In this document: one piece after another, positions 1-11,660 of the stretch
How positions within the stretch are numbered: position 1 is the first letter of the stretch
Layout of the letters: the number at the start of each line of letters is the position of its first letter
Assembly: GCA_032716605.1 (NCBI GenBank)
Contig: CM064506.1
Location: forward strand, 21,388,696-21,452,695
Length of the DNA: 64,000 nt
Direction: 5' to 3'
Source: Paralithodes platypus
Taxonomy: Eukaryota > Arthropoda > Malacostraca > Decapoda > Lithodidae
Notes under the pieces: generated by a model
The model's input: only the letters and a program-made list of their open reading frames with translations
Told to the model about the DNA's origin: nothing
Database searches by the model: none
Program-made: the position numbers and the translations under genes

Positions 1-295
1 TACCAACTTTTATGTTCCGTGTTTGATCCCCAAAATGTACTACTGGGGAACATAAATGTATTAAGCTCCTATTGTACAAAAGGGTTAAGAGTTTCCATAT
101 CCCCGCGATAACATTATCCCCGCGATAACACTGCGTTCTTAACATTAATCCTCCATTACAAACCCCAATGATGTACCAAATTTTATGTTATATGTTCTGA
201 TCCCCAAAATGTACTACTGGGGAAAATTTATTGACCACTTATTGTACAAAATGGTTTAGAGTTCCCAAATCCCCGCAACTAACACTGCTTTATCA
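1..295. repeat. direct duplication of a ~170-bp unit
   Basis: Two diverged head-to-tail copies, about 1-170 and 171-295, both contain the run CCCCAAAATGTACTACTGGGG followed by a TTGTACAAAA segment and a CCCCGC motif. A third partial copy resumes at about 640-705, after the family A element at 296-588, so that element seems to have landed inside the array. No coding potential is seen; this is intron or upstream sequence of the receptor gene. Confidence 0.55.
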
Positions 296-588
296 AGATC
301 CCCTTCTCCCTCATGTTATAGCATATTAGTTTTGAGGTTTTAAGACGTTCGTTCCGTTAGTTTGATGATTTTAATACCTTTCGCCTCATTTCGTTGTAAA
401 TGTCAAGACCTTTCCTGCCATTTAGGCGTAGATTTTTTCCTGACAAGCGATAGCGAGTCTGCAATTTTAGAAGGAACCGGCCTTTGGCCGGTACATTTTT
501 CTACCGAAAAATGTACAAATTTATCTTGAAAGGGGTTCTATTTTTTTTGTTTTAAGCTTGATGGTGGTCTAGCGAAGAAATTAAAAAA
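296..588 (-). mobile_element. family A TTAA-type MITE, degenerate copy
   Basis: It reads in the inverse of the reference orientation (see 38460-38795): the segment CCCCTTCTCCCTCATGTT comes first, then TTTTAAGACGTTCG repeats, then the hairpin ACCGGCC-TTT-GGCCGGT and the hairpin around ACATTTTTCTACCGAAAAATGT. The ends are worn and no clean TTAA duplication remains. Confidence 0.7.
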
Positions 589-719
589 TAAATAAATACA
601 CAAATATATAGACCAAAACAAACAAGCACTACCCATTTAATCCTCCTTACTAACCCGAATGATATAAAGGGTTTAAAGTTGCCATTTCCTCGTAACTAAC
701 ACCCCGCCCTTCCCCACAG

Positions 720-859
720 AGGCGGCGTGCGGCCAAAACGAGCGGCGACTACTCCACGACCTACTAGATAACTACAACCCCCTGGAACGACCCGTGGCCA
801 ACGAGAGCGAGCCCGTGGTCGTCTCCTTCGGCATCACCCTCCAACAGATTATAGACGTG
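720..859 (+). CDS. nAChR alpha exon 2 (N-terminal helix and beta1)
   Basis: This is the first visible exon of the receptor. After acceptor cttccccacag it gives two bases completing a split codon, then 46 codons in frame, ending LQQIIDV at donor gtaggt in phase 0. The protein starts [19 protein letters not shown] and continues [11 protein letters not shown], which matches the N-terminal alpha-helix and following strand of alpha7-type subunits (vertebrate alpha7 has LERPVAND). NES is an N-glycosylation sequon. The length of 140 bp equals CHRNA7 exon 2 from memory. The signal-peptide exon must lie upstream and I do not see it in 1-719. Confidence 0.93.
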
Positions 860-1618
860 GTAGGTTACCCTGCTGCCTAGAACCAGAACCATTATTAGTA
901 TTATCCACCGACAAGTTCTCGAGTAACGTAATCTGTAGCCTGTCTGATTTTGAGAACAAGTGTCAGAACCAAGTGGATGGTTTTCATTTTCAAACTATAA
1001 AATAATACTTGATTAGCTATAGCTATTATAAATATTTTTGAAGTTATTTTTTTAAAGGTAGAGAATTAGCATCATGCTATATGATTTTTGACATTTTTTG
1101 CAGATACAGTAGCTCCTTGATTGACTTATATATAGCATTTTTGATTAAGTACACTTAAGTCAACACTATTTGAATCAAAATTAAGAGAGTAACTGATACC
1201 TACTGAGCCTAGAGCAAGATCTTCTTTCATATTGCATTTGTGTCTTTTTTGGGTGAAGTCAGAGTTTATGAACAAGGCAATATCCAAGGAGTTCTCGCAC
1301 TCGGCTCACGTGGTACCAGAACAACTAGTGTGTGTAGAATAGATATCTCGGTGTCTTAGTGTTTAGCAGTTGTTCATTGTCTCATTTGTACTATTATTAC
1401 TATGACTATTGCTACTATTATATATATATTATATTATCTATTATATACTGACCACACAGTTTCATCCGATTCATCATCACTAAATCAATATACATATCTC
1501 TTTTTTATCATAAACTCTTGTTCCTCTTCGTTGAGAAAACTTCTCTGAACGTTCGTCTGCTGCACGGGACGATTAATTTAAATAAAAATAATCGGATAAA
1601 ACAACCTGGAACATTTGA
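860..1618 (+). other. intron 2, 5' part without recognisable elements
   Basis: AT-rich intron sequence just after the exon 2 donor. I see no open frame with protein-like composition, no tRNA-like boxes and no terminal inverted repeats in this stretch. The whole intron runs to 13676 (about 12.8 kb) and is itemised below. Confidence 0.6.
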
Positions 1619-1833
1619 TTAACCCCTTCTGTACCAGCGACGTCTTTATTATTTGATTCCAGCTTTATTTAGACGATTTTGTGTAGTTTAAGAAGGCTCT
1701 GTGGTAGTAAAACGGGTTAAGTGCGACAGTTCGAATCCTGTTCATTGCTGGAGGCCCTTTTCAAACTGAGTAAAATCGTCTAATAGTAGCCAAAATATAG
1801 ATAAAAAGACGTCGCCGGTACAGAAGGGGTTAA
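1619..1833. mobile_element. family C palindromic TTAA MITE, near-complete reference copy
   Basis: Best intact copy of a roughly 215-bp non-autonomous element. It starts TTAA-CCCCTTCTGTACCAGCGACGTC and ends with the reverse complement, GACGTCGCCGGTACAGAAGGGG-TTAA. Sub-terminal arms also pair (TTTAGACGATTTTGTG with the distal AAAATCGTCTAATAG), so most of it can fold on itself. TTAA at both ends is the target-site signature of the piggyBac and Kolobok superfamilies; the superfamily cannot be settled without an autonomous partner. It carries no ORF. Confidence 0.85.
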
Positions 1834-1914
1834 AGGGACGTTAATTTATTCGTTTATTTATGTTTTGTGTTATTACTGGTATTAATATTATTACTGGTAT
1901 TAATATTTGTTTTA

Positions 1915-2185
1915 GTTGGCTTCGTAGAACTCTATCAAGCTTAAAGAAACACCATCCCAAAGACCCCCCTTAGAGATAAATTTGTACATTTTTCGGTAGA
2001 AAAATGTCCCAGCGGAAGACCGGTTCCTCCAATAATTACAGGTTTGCTATCGCTCGCCAAGAATAAAATTACAAGAAATGGGGCGAAAGGTCTTAAAATA
2101 GCCAAGCTAATGAAACGAACGTCTTAAAATCTCAAATCTAATGGGACTCAACATGAGGGAGAAAAAACAACTACCTCCCCCTTTA
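1915..2185 (+). mobile_element. family A MITE, truncated at both ends
   Basis: It contains TTTGTACATTTTTCGGTAGA, the degraded CCGGCC-type hairpin, GCTATCGCTCGCCA, and the ATGGGGCGAAAGGTCTTAAA repeat, ending CATGAGGGAGAA then CTCCCCCTTTAAT. The 5' GGGGAG end is not clear. Confidence 0.75.
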
Positions 2186-2251
2186 ATCAGACATACATCA
2201 TTTTCAAAAAGAGGCTAGAGCATCTCCTGTATAGATTTGAATACTCTCTTC

Positions 2252-2475
2252 AACCCTTTCAGTACCAGCGACGTGTGCTCTATATTATATTCTAGCTATA
2301 TTTAGACGATATTATGCAGCTTGGGAAGGATCTGTGGTGGTTAATAGGGTTGGCTGAGATAGTGCGAAGCCTTATTATGGCTAGAGGTCCTTCCTAAGCT
2401 GAAAAGAATCGTCTCCTAGTTGCCAGAATAGGATGAAAAAGGACGTATCTGGTATTTTAATAATAATGGGTTAAA
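2252..2475. mobile_element. family C MITE
   Basis: It begins AACCCTTTCAGTACCAGCGACG and ends with GGACGTATCTGGTA then TGGGTTAA. The internal arms GCAGCTTGGGAAGGATC and GGTCCTTCCTAAGCTG are complementary. This copy is more diverged than the one at 1619-1833 and belongs to a subgroup with the GAAGGATC arm. Confidence 0.75.
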
Positions 2476-2608
2476 TAATGCGTACCTAGTTATCAAAGAA
2501 GTAGTCGTCAGATCCGCGAAGACTTTTATTTATGCATACCCAATTACGACATGTTCCAAGTTGTTCCGATCGCCGTAATGAAAACGAATAATGCACTCGA
2601 AGAAGACA

Positions 2609-2640
<32 letters not shown>
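2609..2640. repeat. poly(A) tract
   Basis: Uninterrupted run of about 32 A. It could be the tail of an old retroposed sequence, but no element body is recognisable on either side. Confidence 0.9.
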
Positions 2641-2643
<3 letters not shown>

Positions 2644-2899
2644 GTATAAAGTAATATGGGAAGAGGCATGTAATTTTGCAGATGAGATTGGAGTTGGAAC
2701 AGAGGAAAATTGAGGCCTGATTAGTGCCCCAGGCTGCCACTCAATAGAAATAATTAAATAGAAGTTAGGTTATGAGAAACGAATCAACGGAGCAGAACTA
2801 AAAACAAAATAATCATAACAACTATACTAAAACAAATATGAGAGCAGATAAATGGAAACAAAATAATAATAAAACAATAATAACAAAATAAGAAACCCA

Positions 2900-3470
2900 A
2901 TAAATAGAAACAAATACAAAGGAAAACAAATAAATAGGAAAACATATAAATAGGAAAACATATAAATAGGAAAACAAGTAAATAGGCAAACAAATATATA
3001 GGAAAACAAATAAATAGGAAAACAAATAAATAGGCAAACATGTATAGGAAAACAGATAAATAGGAAAACAAATAAATAGAAAAACATATAAATAGGCAAA
3101 CACATATATAGGAAAACAGATAAATAGGAAAACAGATAAATAGGAAAACAAATAAATAGGAAAACAAATAAATAGGCAAACACATATATAGGAAAACAAA
3201 TAAATAGGAAAACAAATAAATAGGAAAACAAATAAATAGGCAAACACATATATAGGAAAACAAATAAATAGGAAAACAAATAAATAGGAAAACAAATAAA
3301 TAGGAAAACAAATAAATATGAAAACAAATAAATAGGAAAACAAATAAATAGGAACACAAATAATAGGAAAACAAATAAATAGGCAAACACATATATAGGA
3401 AAACAAATAAATAGGAAACCAAATAAATAGGCAAACAAATATAACACAGAAAACAAATAAATAAGAAATC
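2900..3470. repeat. 16-bp minisatellite, unit like AATAAATAGGAAAACA
   Basis: About 35 imperfect units of a 16-bp repeat, with interspersed CACATATAT variants. On the minus strand all three frames stay open as Tyr/Leu/Phe/Cys/Ile-rich strings because the unit lacks stops, so the long open frames here are repeat artefacts and not genes. Confidence 0.9.
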
Positions 3471-3484
3471 CGTATATAGATTTA

Positions 3485-3838
3485 AGAATGGCTGACAGTA
3501 TATTTTGTTAATAATTACATTTATTTTCTTATTATCAAATCGATAATATATAGCTTAAAGAATGGCCAATATTTAATCATTAATTAAAACCGTATCGTTA
3601 TCATCAAATCGATAGTATATAACTTAAAGAATGGCCTATATTTTATCATTAATTAAAACCGTATCGTTATCATCAAATCTATAATATATAGCTTAAAAAA
3701 TTGTCAATATTGTATCATTAATTAATATCGTTATTATCAAATCGATATTATATAGTTTAAAGAATGGCCTAGATTTTTTCAATAGTGAAATCCGTATATA
3801 ACTAAAAGCATGGCCTACATTGTGTCAATAATGAAATT
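3485..3838. repeat. ~65-bp tandem satellite, about 5 units
   Basis: Units share the core TTAAAGAATGGCC and TATTATCAAATCGATA, followed by CATTAATTAAAACCGTATCG. Later units lose the AT-rich middle. It follows directly on the 16-bp minisatellite and ends at a long (A)n(CA)n tract. Confidence 0.8.
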
Positions 3839-3839
3839 C

Positions 3840-3840
<1 letters not shown>

Positions 3841-3907
<67 letters not shown>
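3841..3907. repeat. (A)n-(CA)n compound microsatellite
   Basis: About 36 A followed by about 15 CA units without interruption. Confidence 0.95.
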
Positions 3908-3909
<2 letters not shown>

Positions 3910-4123
3910 CCATTAACGTCCATAGAGGGAGAATCCTTGGCTTCACCTCAAGGACTCCACCAAAAGCTCTACCATAAAAATAACCCCCTCGCCCCACCAC
4001 AACTTCTCCGACCTCCAGTCATATATTTTACGACTGTGCGTGGCGAGGCAACATAATAAAGTGAGATTATTAATATGGCCGACTGCCAAGCTAATTATAG
4101 ACACTCGCGGCGACGGTAGTTAG

Positions 4124-4488
4124 TGTAAAGGGAACCCACCTCGCTTTTTTTCTCTTTCTCTCCCTCTCTCTTTGGCTTGTATCCATTCGGCCCCATTCAG
4201 CCTACTGTTTGGAGACGTTTACCCCCATCCAGGTGTCAATATTTCCAGCATATATATATTTTTGTTGTGACAGCAAGCTAAATTTGTACATTTTTCGATA
4301 GAAAAATTTCTCCGGCGAAGCCGGATTTCTCCATACAATGCTGGCTCGCTAACGCTCGCCAGGATGAAATCGACACCTGGATGGGGATAAACGTCTTAAA
4401 AAAGTTGGCTGAATGGGGCCGAATGGATACAACCAGGGATAGAGAAAAAAGGAGAGAAAGATAAAAAAAAGCCGGTGACCCACCTTAA
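4124..4488. mobile_element. family B foldback MITE, TTAA type
   Basis: The left arm carries CCCACCTCGC, a CTTTTTTTCTCTTTCTC pyrimidine run and CATTCGGCCCCATTCAGCC; the right arm repeats these in inverse order and ends GGTGACCCACC-TTAA. The centre has the hairpin CTCCGGC-GAA-GCCGGA and the motif GCTCGCTAACGCTCGCCAGG. The element is mostly one long inverted repeat, so orientation is arbitrary. The left TTAA is degraded to GTAA. Confidence 0.8.
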
Positions 4489-4792
4489 GAGACTTATAAA
4501 TGGCACATGTGAGTATCCATGCGCGCGTGTGCCTTACGAAAGCACACACGCGCTTGATTACTGCCCCATCTATAAATAAAACACACATATGTATATCTTA
4601 ATGAAGCTCTATGTGTATAAATAATCTGCACCTCGCGGCGGGAATAAACAAAAGCGTTTATAATTCCGACTATCCTAAAAAATCCCCAACGCTAGTCCGA
4701 CGCTCAATATTGTTCTGTTCTGCTCTGAGTCCATGCGTGCCCTTCCCTTATTACTTTTCCATCATGGAAAAAACAAATATATATATATACTA

Positions 4793-4925
4793 AAAAAAAA
4801 AAAAAAAAAAAAAAAAAAATAATAAGGTTTTGGCAGCGGGGTGGCAAACCATGTCCATATTAAAGTTGGACTCACAATCTAGGCTGAGTTTCCAGAGTCG
4901 GTTCGAATCCTCTTGTTTTTCCTTG
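4793..4925 (+). mobile_element. tRNA-like SINE head preceded by a poly(A) tract
   Basis: About 28 A (4793-4820) precede a tRNA-like unit at 4838-4920. It has an A-box-like GGCAGCGGGGTGGCA, an anticodon-arm-like GACTCACAATCTA and a B box GGTTCGAATCC. The arms do not make a convincing cloverleaf, so a tRNA-derived SINE fits better than a functional tRNA. Confidence 0.5.
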
Positions 4926-5255
4926 TTATAAACTAATTTTGTCTTCTCTCTTTTAATTAAACCACTTGTGTGTTCCTTTTTCAGTTTAGGATCTACTACT
5001 TAAATAATGACTTCTGTTTTGTGATTGCATGTAAATAATGATAATCAAAATGAGGAGAAAGTTTTGTGAACTGTTAAATAATCATGAAGAGTTGTATACC
5101 GCAGCATGCATTTTAACCGCTTACCTTGGCTCTACAGGCTGTTTCTCCTTCAACCTCCATAAGTCATCCATTTGTCATCATTTCCACACCTACACTAAAT
5201 GATACACGTGATTTGTACTATGGTGTTTACATAATGCTCACTTACACGACCCCAT

Positions 5256-5312
5256 GCACACACACACACACACAAGCACACACACACACACACACACACA
5301 GACACACACACA
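5256..5312. repeat. (CA)n microsatellite
   Basis: Interrupted CA repeat of about 28 units. Shorter CA runs follow at about 5698-5710, 5776-5792 and 5883-5900. Confidence 0.9.
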
Positions 5313-5882
5313 CTGAATACAACGCATATATTAACACATGCAAATACATCTTATGCAAGGAACACATAGCTTGGAAAACAAACTTGCACATCCGTACATT
5401 CAATCTTCCGTATTAATATAATGCACACGATACTATACGTATCAAAGTTCAAATACATAAACAACACTGCCCAATCAATCAGAGAGTATGTGCCAAAAAT
5501 ATAATAGATTCATTTAAAAACTACAATTCTCCTAACAAGAACAGGACCCATTATATACAGTATAGAGTCCTGTGAATTCAACCTAGAGCTTCACATTTCT
5601 CCCAAAGAGCCCTCACACACAATCGAAAGCTCCCACAAGCACAAGAGGAGAGCATTAGATGTAAACACAAGCTGAACGGGATATAGAAAATGGAGGCACA
5701 CACACACAGAGGGGGTACATAATCATAAAAACCCGGCATAAACAAACAAAATAGCGATCACAAACACGCAAGGCAGACACACACACACACAAACACTTTA
5801 AAGTACTCAAATAGAAACAGTCACTCAAAGAAGAAGGCTCAAACTTAGTACACGCGATCCTCTGCCAGGGAAACAAATTCTA

Positions 5883-6140
5883 CACACACACACACACACA
5901 AATACACCCACCCACCCACAGACATGCCTACAGTACACCCCCACAGACACCCCCACAAGTACATCCCCACACCCACACCCACGCCTACAGTACACCCCCA
6001 CAGACACCTATACACACACCCACACACAGACATGCCTACAGTACACCTCCACAGACACACCCGCAGACACTTCCACAGACACACCCACAAGTACACCCCC
6101 CCCCCCCACACACCCACACCCACACCCACGCACACACAAT
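5883..6140. repeat. C/A-rich minisatellite (CCCACAGACAC type)
   Basis: Degenerate tandem of ACACCCCCACAGACACC units, three of them starting with CTACAGTACACC, with an 11-C run near 6097-6107. The His/Pro/Thr-rich open frames here come from the repeat. Confidence 0.85.
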
Positions 6141-6411
6141 CTCGCCTCTCACCCTCGCCTACCTTATTATATCCTACTTCTTGCCCTGCGGAACTAAACT
6201 ACCCCCTCTAATATACCTCCTCGGCAATATCTGAGGCTGGACCCAGAGAGATGATGATGAGAGATGATGTGAGATGAGTACTGTGCTGTAAGTTGGCCCA
6301 CCGGTCTCGTCTCTCAAGTAAGTAAGATGATATGAGATGATATAAGATGATAATGATGACGAGGATGATAATGGAAGGGAGGAGACACCGGGAGAGAGAT
6401 AACCAACCAGA

Positions 6412-6498
6412 CAGGAAGGAAGGAAGGAAGGAAGGAAGGAAGGAAGGAAGGAAGGAAGGAAGGAAAAAAGGAAAAAAGGAAGGAAGGAAGGAAGGAAA
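6412..6498. repeat. (GGAA)n microsatellite
   Basis: About 20 GGAA units with two GGAAAAA interruptions. The Lys/Gly/Arg/Glu plus-strand and Ser/Phe/Leu/Pro minus-strand frames over it are artefacts. A (TAA)n run follows at about 6667-6690. Confidence 0.95.
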
Positions 6499-6993
6499 GA
6501 AGGAGAATTGGGAAGGAGGAAGATTTGCATTCATTTTTTTTTTATATGTGTTTATTTTTGCCTCCTGGACCATCACGGATTCTTGAATGAAGGAAATTGG
6601 CTTGATTACTGGATTCCTGAATTGGGAAATCTGAGCTTGATCTAAAAAATCCTTGAAATGAAAACATAATAATAATAATAATAATAATACCGATACTTGT
6701 TCCAATGTGTATTTGTTATTTGGATACATTTTCTAGACCCATACGCTCCATACGGTCTTGAAACAGAAATATTGGTTTGAACTATGAATTCTGGAATGAT
6801 AAATCTTTGTCTTAAGCTGTGGAAGACTTGAATGGGGTAAATCTATTTGGATCATGGATTTATGAATGGAGGAAGAGGTGGCAAGTGAATCATACATGGT
6901 CTTCCAGGAATAGGTTGAACTTTGATGAAGATATAAGGGGAGACTATTATATAATTGTGTATTTATTTATTTATTTATTATTTATACTTACAT

Positions 6994-7270
6994 TAGTTTC
7001 CTCCCTAGACCTCCATTAAGCTTAGAAAACAAATACCCAAAACCCTACTTCGAGATAAATTTGTGAATTTTTCGGTCGAAAAATGGCCCAGCCGAAGTCC
7101 GGTTCCTCTTCTATTGCAGGCACGCTATCGTTCGCCAAAAAAATAATCGACACCTAAATGGCACCAAAGGTCTTAAAATTGCCAAAATAATGGGGTGAAT
7201 GTCTTAACATCTCAAAAGTAATAGGGTTAAACATGAGGGAGAAGGGGGTCCAGAAAACTCCCCATATAAT
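6994..7270 (+). mobile_element. family A MITE
   Basis: It starts within TTTCCTCCCTAGACCTCCAT and carries both small hairpins in mutated form (AGCCGAAGTCCGG), GCTATCGTTCGCC, and the three ATGGGGTG.ATGTCTTAA-type repeats, ending CATGAGGGAGAAGGGGGTCC then CTCCCCATATAA. The right TTAA has become ATAA. Confidence 0.78.
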
Positions 7271-8219
7271 TCAATGCAACCCTCCATTGTTCTGTATATG
7301 TATTATAAGGAGAATGAACCCCCCAACCCCCCTTTTCGTGGCCCCCCCTTTGTTGTCATCCAACCCCCTGAGAGTGTTGAAGTTGCGTCACCCCCACCTC
7401 CCCTCTCAAAAAATCATGCTAAACAAGAATGATATAACTCCCTTGCAAAGTAGGCTACTGACAGTGACTTCCCATATCAACAAAATATCATGATTCTCTC
7501 AAAAATTCATGCTAAACTAGAGTGATATACAGTATATCCCTTTGCATTGTACCGACTTCTCACATCAAAAACATTTCACGATAAAGGTTACCTGAGAAAA
7601 TGCATACTGTCATTGCTTTAGAAAACTGCCAACTAACTGTATAAGATATCTGACTGAGTCCTTTGAGAAGCATGGACATTTGGAGGAACACGAATCTCAA
7701 AGCACTCTTGCACTCACTCCTAAGCATGTTTGAAGGAGTGGATGTTGCTGATCATATATAGGACAAAGATGAGGGAACTAGGTAGCAGATTGATGGAAGA
7801 TAACTAGATATTGTTTGACTGTATTTGAGCTTAGGAATTTAGTTGTAAGATATTGTAAGCAGCCCATTATATGTTCCTAGTAATTAATATACCGAAACTA
7901 TGAAGAGAAAAAATCTAATTGACTGGCCCAATCTAATAATGATCTATTCAGGTAAATTCTGAAGTGTACCTCTTTCTGATCTAGGATGTTGATTTATTTT
8001 AAAATGGGTGTCTGATACTGTTATTGATGGTGTTTAAAGAGTTACATATGCAAATTAATGTTTTCATCTACAGAATATTTTGCCCGGGACACAACAAGTA
8101 TGTTCATGAGAAGTTTTATTTTATATTGTTACTTGATTATTGATACATTGACTGTTATTTATGTTTTGAAAACTTACTTCAGTAATTATTTTTCAGATAA
8201 ATGTTCTCTCAGGTTCTGC
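7271..8219 (+). other. intron 2 stretch with nothing recognised
   Basis: It contains several runs of CCCC and two similar blocks (about 7395-7500 and 7500-7570) that share TCATGCTAAAC(A/T)AGA.TGATATA, suggesting an old local duplication. No gene-like frame is visible. Confidence 0.5.
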
Positions 8220-8220
8220 T

Positions 8221-8235
8221 TATGTGTGTGTGTGT

Positions 8236-8328
<93 letters not shown>

Positions 8329-8394
8329 CAAGTAGATGGACAACCATTTCTTCCACCATGAACACACAGTCTCTCTCCCTCTCTCACTCACTAT

Positions 8395-8425
<31 letters not shown>
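8221..8425. repeat. (GT)n and (CT)n microsatellites
   Basis: About 50 GT units (8224-8325), then a (CT)n run at about 8380-8422. A degenerate GT-rich zone continues from 8500 to 8880. The Cys/Val and His/Thr open frames across 8058-9035 are repeat artefacts. Confidence 0.95.
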
Positions 8426-8842
8426 CTTAAGGTACGCCGACTCTTTCTCCCAGTATTCATGAGCCTCTTTGTTTTGTGTGTCTTACGAGGGCGTTCTGTG
8501 TGTGTGAGTGTGTGTGTGTGTTTGTGTGTTTGTGCGTGTGTGTGTGTGTGTGCATGAATATTTGTGTGTTTGTGTATGTACAAGAGTAGATGAGTAAATA
8601 CATGAGAGTGTGCTTGTGTATATACGTGTGTCTGACTCTGTGAGGATGAACAAATGTATGTGTGTGTGTGTGTGTTTGCGTGTGTGTGTGTGTGTCTTTA
8701 CGTATATACATGTGTTTGTGTGGATGTTTGTGTACGTGTCTTGATGTACATACGTGTGTTAGAGTGGATGAAGAGTAAGTGTAAGTGTGTATGTGTGTGT
8801 GTTTGTGTACGTTCTGTGTGTGTGTGTATGTGTTTGTGTACG

Positions 8843-8878
<36 letters not shown>

Positions 8879-9057
8879 GTCCCGTGTGCGTGCCCCGTTG
8901 TATACATTGCCCTGGCAGAAGAGAGTGGAACTGGCCGTCCTTCTTTAAGAGCCTAATTACTTTTTCCGAGTAACAAAATACCCTCCCGCTGAACAGACTT
9001 TCCCACAGTAAAGAGTTCTCAAACTTAACAACCAAAGCGAGAGGTCTTTGAGGGCAG

Positions 9058-9560
9058 ATGTTTATATATCTATTTATTTATGTATATATGTATTTATTTA
9101 GGTATATATGTGTTTATTTAGGTATATATGTGTTTATATATATATATATTTATTTATTTATGTATATAATTATGTATGTATTTATATATGTATTTATGTA
9201 TGTATATATGTATCTATTTATGTATATATGTATTTATGTATATATGTATTTATTTAGGTATAGATGTGTATATATATATATTTATTTATTTATTTATGTA
9301 TATAATTATGTATGTATTTATATATGTATTATGTATGTATACATGTATTTATTTTTATATGTATTTATTTATGTATACTGTATATGTATTTATTTAGGTA
9401 TATACTGTATGTGTTTATATATATATTTATTTATTTATGTATATAATTATGTATGTATTTATATATGTATTTATGTATGTATATATGTATTTATTTATAT
9501 ATATATATATTTATTAAAGTATATATGTATTTATTTATAAATGTATTTATGTTATATTTA
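9058..9560. repeat. TATTTATGTATATATG minisatellite
   Basis: A roughly 500-bp tandem of TATTTAT and GTATATATG blocks with higher-order units of about 120 bp (the segment TATTTATTTATGTATATAAT recurs at about 9150, 9285 and 9425). The 160-residue Tyr/Ile/Val frame here is produced by the repeat. Confidence 0.9.
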
Positions 9561-9571
9561 TGCTCTCACAC

Positions 9572-9839
<268 letters not shown>

Positions 9840-9894
9840 ATAGAGGGTAGCAGCTCTGAGCACCACCATCTCTAAATAATGAAATACTTACCAA

Positions 9895-10225
9895 AGGAGC
9901 CTACCTTCCGACCTAGCTACCGACCTCCCGACCTACCTACCGCCCAACATACCTACCTACTGACCTCCAGGCCTACCTGCCGACCTATGTACCTATCTAC
10001 CTACCAACCAACCTACCTACCTACCGACCTCCCGATCTACCGACCTACGTACCTATCTACCACCCAACCTACCTACTGACCTACCTACCTACAGACTTAC
10101 CTACCAACCAACCAACCAACCTACCTACCTACCTATCACCCAACCTCCCGACCTACCTACCGCCCAACCTACTACCTACCGACCTACGTACCTACCTACC
10201 TACCAACTGACCTACCTACCGCTTG
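9895..10225. repeat. CCTACCTACCGAC minisatellite
   Basis: Degenerate tandem of CTACC, GACCT and CCAAC blocks about 330 bp long. The Thr/Pro/Tyr-rich frame over it is not gene-like. Confidence 0.9.
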
Positions 10226-10298
10226 TGTGGCTGGCTCTTCTTTAATACTGACGACCATATTACTCCACCCTCTTCGATCACCTTAAGGGTATATATAT

Positions 10299-10777
10299 AA
10301 GGGGAGGTGTGGTGGAGTGGTCATGCCACTGGATTGGTAATCCAATGGACCCGGGTTCAAATCCCGATATGTCAATGGGAAGATATTATTGGGATTGAAT
10401 TTGTGCTGTACCTAGTATCAGTGCATTACCACAAAGCCCACCGAAATGCCAAAAAAATACCCTCATTGTTCCCTGATTAAATAACACTGTATGAATATTC
10501 CCATATTCAAAATATGTTACAGGGGGACAATGCCTAGTGAGTTCACTGCTCAATAGGTGGCGTTCTGAGAGTGAGGGTCTGAGTCTGGAGGGTGAGACGG
10601 TGAAGCACTTGAGCGAAGCAACCAGCCGCTTCAGAGATGGAGCTGGTTTGAGCCATGATGGATGCTTCACATGTCTCACTCCCCATGCTGGAACAAGACC
10701 TCACGGGCTTCACCGTGTTGAGCGGTGGAATGTACAGGCTCTCAGCCTATGCCCGAGAGGGAGTAGTTGGAATATAG

Positions 10778-10810
<33 letters not shown>
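10299..10810 (+). mobile_element. long SINE: tRNA-like head, ~370-bp body, poly(A) tail
   Basis: The head at 10299-10372 has an A box (GGTGGAGTGG) and a B box (GGGTTCAAATCCC) with an anticodon loop reading TTGGTAA, as in a Thr-type tRNA. A unique GC-richer body (10373-10776) follows and ends in about 33 A, then (TA)n. ATATATA lies on both sides of the element, as expected for a target-site duplication, though AT-rich context weakens this. The body matches none of the other repeats in this window. Confidence 0.7.
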
Positions 10811-10826
<16 letters not shown>

Positions 10827-11333
10827 TATTATATACTGTATATATAATAACCCAACATCCCTCAGTGATACAGCCAGTCACGTTTATTTCCCTTAAAAAT
10901 TTGCCTAAGCCTGTTCGGTAACCATATGGGTGGGAGAAAAACAAAACACGCCCATCTCTTGCCGCTTATATATAGTATATAGCCTATACTGTATGTTCGG
11001 GAATTCCCCTTTAGGCTTACCACACTGACCCCTCCCCCCCCCCCCCTCTTCCTTTGAGGTTTGAAGCAGAGTCACACGAGACATAATTATGTCTGGCAAC
11101 TTTCAAGGGGCAACTGATTTTCCTGGCAATATTTCTGGGTTATATTACATTAGTATCGAAATTATATTGGAGGGTAGATTCCTATAGGGGGCTGAATTAT
11201 GACAAACATGTAATTTAGGAACTGGAACTCTGATATTGTCGAAAATAATTGTCCAAAGTTGTGCGTGTGTGACTCCTCCTTCAGGGCCTTTGATGTCCCG
11301 TGTGTTTATGTTTTAGCCACGACGTGTTATTGC

Positions 11334-11660
11334 CGTGTGTGTGTGTGTGTGTGTGTGTGTGTCAGTGTGGGTGTGTCTGTGTATGGGTATCGGTGTGTCT
11401 GTGTGCTTGTGTGTCTGTATGTCTGTTTGAGGGGGGGGGGAGAGTCTGTGTGTGGGTAACGGTGTGTCTGTGTGTGGGTATCGGTGTGTCTGTGTGCTTG
11501 TGTGTGTGTGGGTGTGTCTGTGTGTGGGTATCGGTGTGTCTGTGTGCGTGTGTGTGTGTGGGTGTGTCTGTGTGTGGGTATCGGTGTGTCTGTGTGTTTG
11601 TGTCTCTGTGTGGGTGTGTGTCTCTGTGTGTGCGTGTGAGTGTGTGTGTAATAGCTTGTA
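11334..11660. repeat. GT-rich minisatellite
   Basis: A (GT)n core plus at least four units of about 66-70 bp carrying GGGTATCGGTGTGTCTGTGTG, with a G9 run near 11430. Open frames of Cys/Val or His/Thr on either strand are artefacts. A C13-C15 run sits at about 11033-11046. Confidence 0.9.

Noticed and set aside
1..719. Search for the signal-peptide exon of the receptor
   Set aside because: No Met-started hydrophobic segment with a donor in the required phase is seen; the exon is expected upstream of the window.
2784..3456. Three overlapping minus-strand frames of 194-216 residues rich in Tyr, Leu, Phe, Cys
   Set aside because: They are three frames of the same 16-bp repeat without stop codons; a real gene would not be open in all frames with repeat-derived composition.
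8058..9035. Cys/Val and His/Thr frames up to 192 residues
   Set aside because: Translation of GT/CA microsatellites.
9058..9540. 160-residue Tyr/Ile/Val frame resembling membrane segments
   Set aside because: It comes from a TATTTATGTATATATG tandem repeat and has no non-repeat sequence.
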